Shown here piece after piece: positions 63,001 to 64,000 of a DNA stretch of 64,000 nt. The first letter of the stretch is position 1, and each line of letters opens with the position of its first letter. The notes beneath the pieces were generated by a model, which did no database searches, was not told the origin of the DNA, and worked only from the letters and a program-made list of their open reading frames with translations. Position numbers and translations under genes: made by a program. The stretch is from Puffinus mauretanicus (Eukaryota > Chordata > Aves > Procellariiformes > Procellariidae). The stretch spans positions 2,580,501 to 2,644,500 of the forward strand of contig JAJKFH010001315.1 in assembly GCA_023333565.1 (NCBI GenBank). The letters are read 5' to 3'.

Positions 63001-64000
63001 ATTTCCTTTTGTCCTTCACCTGACAGATACCGAGAGCAATTCAGCATGTTCCTGATCACTGTTTAGACACCGAAAGGCCACTGCCAAGACTCCTCTTCTT
63101 TTCAATAGCAGAAAATAAATCCAATTTTTTCAGCTGTTTTCTTAAGCTTTAAATTGTCAAACTGGACTGTGTTTTATCAAAAGACTCAAAACAGGTAAAT
63201 ATAATATAAATTAATTTAACTTTAATGAAGCTATATGTACTTTTTGTCAGAGGACTTATAACTTTGTCATTAAAGTCACTGTGAACTTTTTCATTGTCTT
63301 CACTAGGAATACCATTAACCTAAAGAGAGAAAACAGAGTGCAAAACCAGCATGATAACTGTGAATAATAGCACAGGGGAAAATTCTGGCCATATTCTTTT
63401 TTGCAAGACACATCCATTCCTTAACTTCAGAGAGAAGCTGCATGTGGGAGGTAAGTAGGATTTGACTGTAAAAGAACTCCCTAATCACATACACTAATAT
63501 TTTAAGAGGTCGCTATCTGGCACATAGGCAGTATTAATAAAAAAAAAAAAATTTCCATTTTCCTTTGCTTGTAATTAATATTTTCATTGCCAAAGCCCTC
63601 ACAAATTGAGAGCGTCAGCAACAAGAATAATTTTCTGTCGATTATAAAAGTTAATTTCCAATACATTATGTATATCATTCTTTAAATACCATATCCAAAT
63701 GCATTTTTTGAGACTGATCTTAATTTTGCATATGCTTTTAAAGTCATATTCATTAAAAAGTAATCTCAGTAAATTGACATCAGGACCACGTTTCATTTCG
63801 TCAATCAAACTCCTGAAACCTTTTGAGACAATTTCTTGCACATCACTAACTATACCTGGGAAATTATTGTTTCACTCTCACTTGAACTACACCCTGAAAC
63901 ATCAAAAAAATATTAGGAACTTACTAAGGAGAGATCCTTCACTTAAAGTAAAAATGGAGAATGCTACAATACTGCACTGAGTTTTCTAAGCTGCCTTCCC
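60044..64000. other. Noncoding DNA, nothing recognised
   Basis: AT-rich unique sequence to the end of the window. The longest frame is 93 codons and none is recognised. An A run lies at about 63540-63551. No repeat boundary or RNA gene is visible. Confidence 0.5.

Noticed and set aside
1..64000. CRISPR arrays, operons, rRNA, phage or other prokaryotic systems
   Set aside because: No regularly spaced repeats, no gene clusters with ribosome sites and no rRNA. The interspersed repeats show a bird nuclear genome.

Overview
The window looks like ordinary intergenic or intronic DNA from a bird. It is AT-rich throughout, has no long intact gene, and carries avian-type interspersed repeats. There are two CR1 LINEs whose 3' ends finish in ATTCTATGAT-type repeats, an endogenous-retrovirus solo LTR of a type common in birds, and one much older, heavily decayed CR1-like LINE. 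The only open frames over about 135 codons lie in the CR1 copies. I cannot name the species, chromosome or neighbouring genes from the sequence.

Layout. Positions 1-8.8 kb are mostly unique AT-rich DNA, with a short imperfect inverted-repeat element (1829-1935), one exon-like segment with good splice sites (2630-2692) and two segments that read like conserved noncoding DNA (5650-5990, 6340-7110). Positions 8.8-10.9 kb hold the old CR1-like LINE. Positions 10.9-34.6 kb are unique DNA with microsatellites, a pyrimidine-rich block, a possible conserved element (23994-24460) and a weak exon-like segment (23278-23327). Positions 34.6-39.6 kb are the most structured part. A possible minus-strand terminal exon (34951-34678) is followed by a plus-strand CR1 (34976-36628) that lost its reverse-transcriptase core. 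After about 1 kb of unique DNA comes a minus-strand CR1 (37642-39640), so the two CR1 copies sit tail to tail. Positions 40-59.5 kb are unique DNA with small repeats and another possible conserved element (56740-57570). A 516-bp solo LTR with a perfect 5-bp target duplication lies at 59523-60038, and the rest to 64,000 is unique.

No set of genes works together here. The mobile elements are independent insertions of different ages. The old LINE has lost nearly all reading frame. The minus-strand CR1 carries two one-base deletions and a changed catalytic residue. The plus-strand CR1 has one stop, one frameshift and an internal deletion. The LTR keeps almost perfect ends. I found no tRNA, rRNA, CRISPR array or multi-gene system. 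The leads most worth testing are the two exon-like segments and the in-frame core deletion in the plus-strand CR1.
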